From assembly GCF_002356555.2 (NCBI RefSeq), contig NZ_AP017372.2, positions 1,652,501 to 1,716,500 of the forward strand: 64,000 nucleotides of DNA. Direction: 5' to 3'. Made by a program: the position numbers and the translations under genes. The DNA comes from Halorhodospira halochloris. GTDB taxonomy: Bacteria > Pseudomonadota > Gammaproteobacteria > Nitrococcales > Halorhodospiraceae. Below the pieces are notes generated by a model that worked only from the letters and a program-made list of their open reading frames with translations, was not told the origin of the DNA and ran no database searches. Of the stretch, positions 62,142 through 64,000 are shown one piece after another. Every line of letters starts with the position of its first letter. Position 1 is the first letter of the stretch.

Positions 62142-62857
62142 AGCTCCTCCCCAGCTAAATCAGGATCATAGCCGCCCATAAATCTTTGAGCTACGCGCTG
62201 AGCAACTCGATCCGTCACTGGTGATATAGCTGCCTCAGCTACTTTTTCGGGTGATGGCTTATGTGGGCGTACATGCGCTGAAAACATCACTTGGCGTTCG
62301 TATACTACTCTGATCAGAGTGCCTTGATTAAAGGCCGGTTGCTCCTCAATTGTCAGCACTCCGCGGATGTCATACACCCCATGAGCACTCCACAACGAGC
62401 TGAACTCCCTGTAGAAACGATCACCAAGATGGGTAGTAGTCCGCCGTATCACAACATTACTTAGAGCATCTGCAAGGCCCTCTTGGACTCGCTCCAAGGG
62501 AGCCAAGCTCTCTAATGGCTTCTGCTCTGACTCAAACCCCTGAGCAGGCGTGATTACGACGGCTACGCATAAACCTAGCCCTGTGGTTATACACCTGCGC
62601 CAAACTACAACGGATGCCGTCCGGAGCGCATTTAAAAACTTCCCCCAGGGTCTCTCTAAAAACTCCGCCGTTGAGCCTAGCTGCCTTGGTATGGAGGGCT
62701 CTGTAAATCCATCACCGGAGGCTTCATGGCGCCATCCTTGACGCCAACACCTCCACGCCAAGGCAGCTAGGCTCAACGGCGGAGTTTTTAGAGAAGTCCT
62801 CCAAGACGGCCTAACTGATGCGTCATACAAGACAACATTAGTAGTCTTTGAAGACAT
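62138..62857 (-). CDS. csgE: CsgE-like curli secretion factor with repeat-encoded N-terminus
   Basis: The last ~150 residues match CsgE: a signal-peptide core (TTGLGLCVAVVITPAQG), then VVIRRTTTHLGDRFYREFSSLW and VLTIEEQPAFNQGTLIRVVYERQVMF. CsgE caps the CsgG pore and directs curlin to it. The native start is gone: no ATG, GTG or TTG occurs in frame between the palindromic element (62649-62798) and the signal peptide. The frame is open through the element and through an older element end at 62628 to an ATG at 62857 inside csgD, so a protein with about 75 extra residues is predicted. Whether it is made or exported is unclear. Confidence 0.75.
   Translation of the reverse strand: MSSKTTNVVLYDASVRPSWRTSLKTPPLSLAALAWRCWRQGWRHEASGDGFTEPSIPRQLGSTAEFLERPWGKFLNALRTASVVVWRRCITTGLGLCVAVVITPAQGFESEQKPLESLAPLERVQEGLADALSNVVIRRTTTHLGDRFYREFSSLWSAHGVYDIRGVLTIEEQPAFNQGTLIRVVYERQVMFSAHVRPHKPSPEKVAEAAISPVTDRVAQRVAQRFMGGYDPDLAGEEL
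62628..62648 (+). repeat. palindromic element, older solo end
   Basis: GCATTTAAAAACTTCCCCC matches the outer end of the family (GCCTCTAAAAACTTCCCC). It abuts the complete copy at 62649, which suggests that a newer copy landed next to, or inside, a decayed one. Confidence 0.65.
62649..62798 (+). repeat. palindromic element, complete copy inside the csgE 5' region
   Basis: The arms pair perfectly over 36 bp (CTCTAAAAACTCCGCCGTTG, then AGCCTAGCTGCCTTGG). The core is in plus orientation with several changes (ATCACCGGAGG, CCTTGACGCC). It lies 40 bases below the csgD stop and is open in the csgE frame. Confidence 0.94.
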
Positions 62858-63596
62858 TTTGGCGAGCCCACATAGCCGCTTCGACCCGATTGCTTACTCC
62901 GAGTTTGCGGTAAAGATTATAGATATGCGTTTTAACCGTATGCTTGCTTACGTAAAGCTTAGTAGCGATAGCTTCATTACTTGCGCCTTCACCGAGAGCC
63001 TTGAGCACAGCAAGTTCTTTCTCGGTAAGTAAATCAACTTGTTGACTTTCAAAAGGCCTGCTGTACTGCTTGCGGGTTCTATCGAGATAGCGATGCAGTG
63101 CTACGCGAGGGAACCAGTACTCGCCACTCAGCATCGCATCTATCCCTCGTATAAGTTGCTCTGGGGAAGCATCTTCGCGAAATATCCCAACTAAACCATC
63201 TATGCGCAGATAGGGCTCTACATTCATGCCTAGTGGAATGTTGATCAATGCCGAAAAAACTTTTTGCTGTGCCAGCGCAGACAGGCCCTGCACAAAATAT
63301 AAGCTTTCTAACTCAAATCCAGTAGAGCATGTATCGACAAGCAACAGAGCTGGCGCATTTTTGCGCACGTATGCCTCTAATTTTTCAATAGTAATAGAAT
63401 TGCAGTTACAGGCCAGCGACGAATTGATATGCTCAGCAAGTAACAGATTGTGTAGGCCTTCCTGACCAACTAGGTAGACTAAGGGCTTTTGACTCACATC
63501 ACTTTCTCCAACCCCACCAAAAACGTAACCATGATGTTTGCTGCCTCTCTCCTGGTCCAGTAGCGCAAAAACTGCCCCCCCCGCTTCTACCCGCAT
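62838..63596 (-). CDS. csgD: CsgD/VpsT-like LuxR-family regulator
   Basis: A 252-residue regulator. An N-terminal receiver-like domain (about 1-150) lacks an obvious phospho-acceptor. It is followed by GEYWFPRVALHRYL, similar to the W[FLM][TS]R c-di-GMP-binding motif of VpsT with Pro in the third place. The C-terminal LuxR helix-turn-helix reads LTEKELAVLKALGEGASNEAIATKLYVSKHTVKTHIYNLYRKLGV. The ATG at 63596 has GGAGG 8 bases upstream; an upstream extension to 63698 is unlikely. Position at the head of the csg genes supports a CsgD role, namely activating curli transcription. Confidence 0.85.
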   Translation of the reverse strand: MRVEAGGAVFALLDQERGSKHHGYVFGGVGESDVSQKPLVYLVGQEGLHNLLLAEHINSSLACNCNSITIEKLEAYVRKNAPALLLVDTCSTGFELESLYFVQGLSALAQQKVFSALINIPLGMNVEPYLRIDGLVGIFREDASPEQLIRGIDAMLSGEYWFPRVALHRYLDRTRKQYSRPFESQQVDLLTEKELAVLKALGEGASNEAIATKLYVSKHTVKTHIYNLYRKLGVSNRVEAAMWARQNVFKDY

Positions 63597-63740
63597 GGCT
63601 TCATCCTCCAGGATCAACAGTTTAGATCGAAATTTGCCGTCTACACAGGTCAAACTAACCACCTGGTAAGTATAGTTCAAATGCCACACAAAAAACACAA
63701 CATATTAGTTTCAAAAAAATGCCTTACACCACCCCCAAAA

Positions 63741-63782
63741 GAGGCGCCTAATAATTTTAGGTGAGACTATTAGCCGCGCCTC
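63741..63782. promoter_or_regulatory. long hairpin upstream of csgD
   Basis: GAGGCGCCTAATA (63741-63753) pairs with TATTAG..GCGCCTC (63768-63782) with a two-base bulge, giving a 13-bp stem. It lies about 145 bases upstream of the csgD ATG in an AT-rich region. It may be an operator, a leader hairpin, or a terminator for a transcript from the right. The stem ends resemble GAGGCGCC at the ends of the palindromic elements. Confidence 0.5.
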
Positions 63783-63967
63783 TCATACTTTTTTCTAAGT
63801 TTTTTGGTCTCTCTTCTTTGGAGTGCACGCCCACCACCTGAGTGCCTCCTAAGGTACTGCTAAACCCCGTTTGAGGTTACCTGTTGCAATCCTTGCATAT
63901 CTATGCAATAGTTATTATATTAGCACATATGCATACACCATTGCTCGCACTAGTTACGGAGGCAACT
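63783..63967. promoter_or_regulatory. AT-rich divergent promoter region of csgD and the next gene
   Basis: The 370-base gap between csgD and the partial gene at 63968 has many A/T runs and, on the right, TATATTAGCACATATGCAT. It is a plausible target for H-NS and other regulators. No gene is seen in it. Confidence 0.45.
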
Positions 63968-64000
63968 ATGGCTACTGAGAACACAGCTAGCAGACCCGAA
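63968..64000 (+). CDS. start of an unidentified gene (3' end outside window)
   Basis: An ATG at 63968 with GGAGG about 6 bases upstream opens a frame that continues past the right edge: MATENTASRPE. Eleven residues are too few to name it. The ribosome binding site and divergent arrangement with csgD make it a likely real gene. Confidence 0.5.
   Translation, partial: MATENTASRPE

Noticed and set aside
11291-62798. CRISPR-like repetition
   Set aside because: Repeats are dispersed over 50 kb in both orientations with no regular spacers and no cas genes.

Overview
The window looks like chromosomal DNA from a gammaproteobacterium. GC content is moderate, many proteins are acidic and Asp/Glu-rich, and the gene content is typical of the class: TypA, DnaQ, EtfABD, RND efflux, H-NS, SlyD and a curli system. 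An Ectothiorhodospiraceae/Halorhodospira-type halophile is my best guess, but that is inference from protein style and not from a marker gene. There are no rRNA or tRNA genes, CRISPR arrays, transposases or phage genes.

Layout. 1-11.3 kb: a Pat/ADP-forming acyl-CoA synthetase running off the left edge, a TruC-like pseudouridine synthase, a GPH-type transporter, nadA, a CinA-like protein, an RND pump with its adaptor, and a YbgA-type DUF523/DUF1722 protein. 11.4-23.3 kb: a HAD phosphatase-dnaQ-PHP group, an Atm1-type ABC exporter, gloA-typA, a chemoreceptor with a zinc-binding periplasmic domain, a SlyD-like isomerase, a type II dehalogenase, TatD and an outer-membrane barrel protein. 23.4-34.4 kb: a GGDEF/EAL protein, a PCu(A)C-like secreted protein that has lost its copper ligands, membrane and CBS proteins, ilvD, an AMP-forming acyl-CoA synthetase, an MscS channel and an H-NS protein. 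34.5-50.2 kb: a TIGR01777 epimerase, a lytic transglycosylase lipoprotein, a multi-domain hybrid histidine kinase, an electron-transfer-flavoprotein operon (etfB-etfA-acyl-CoA dehydrogenase-ETF:ubiquinone oxidoreductase), a DUF3108 protein with an unknown 650-residue partner, and a cyclopropane synthase with a CNBD protein. 50.4-54.9 kb: a Ser-rich membrane protein, a glycosyltransferase, an acidic lipoprotein and a small porin-like barrel.

54.9-63.6 kb is one co-directional curli (functional amyloid) locus on the minus strand: a CsgD-like LuxR regulator, csgE, a small frameshifted membrane ORF not listed in any annotation I know, csgG, csgF, a GAF-GGEEF-PilZ diguanylate cyclase, a frameshifted curlin gene (csgA2), a long curlin gene (csgA1), csgH and a csgB-like curlin. 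The layout predicts c-di-GMP-controlled amyloid secretion. Several of its genes carry lesions or inserted repeat sequence.

The most striking structure is a family of about 17 dispersed palindromic elements, roughly 140-150 bp when complete. Each has long inverted arms that pair almost perfectly within a copy, yet the middle part of the arms differs strongly between copies. A conserved asymmetric core sits between the arms in either orientation. Copies lie in most intergenic gaps between 11 and 63 kb. Element ends supply the stop codon of one gene and are fused in frame to the N-termini of several exported proteins (CsgE, CsgB-like, the transglycosylase lipoprotein), so they are shaping coding sequences as well as spacers.
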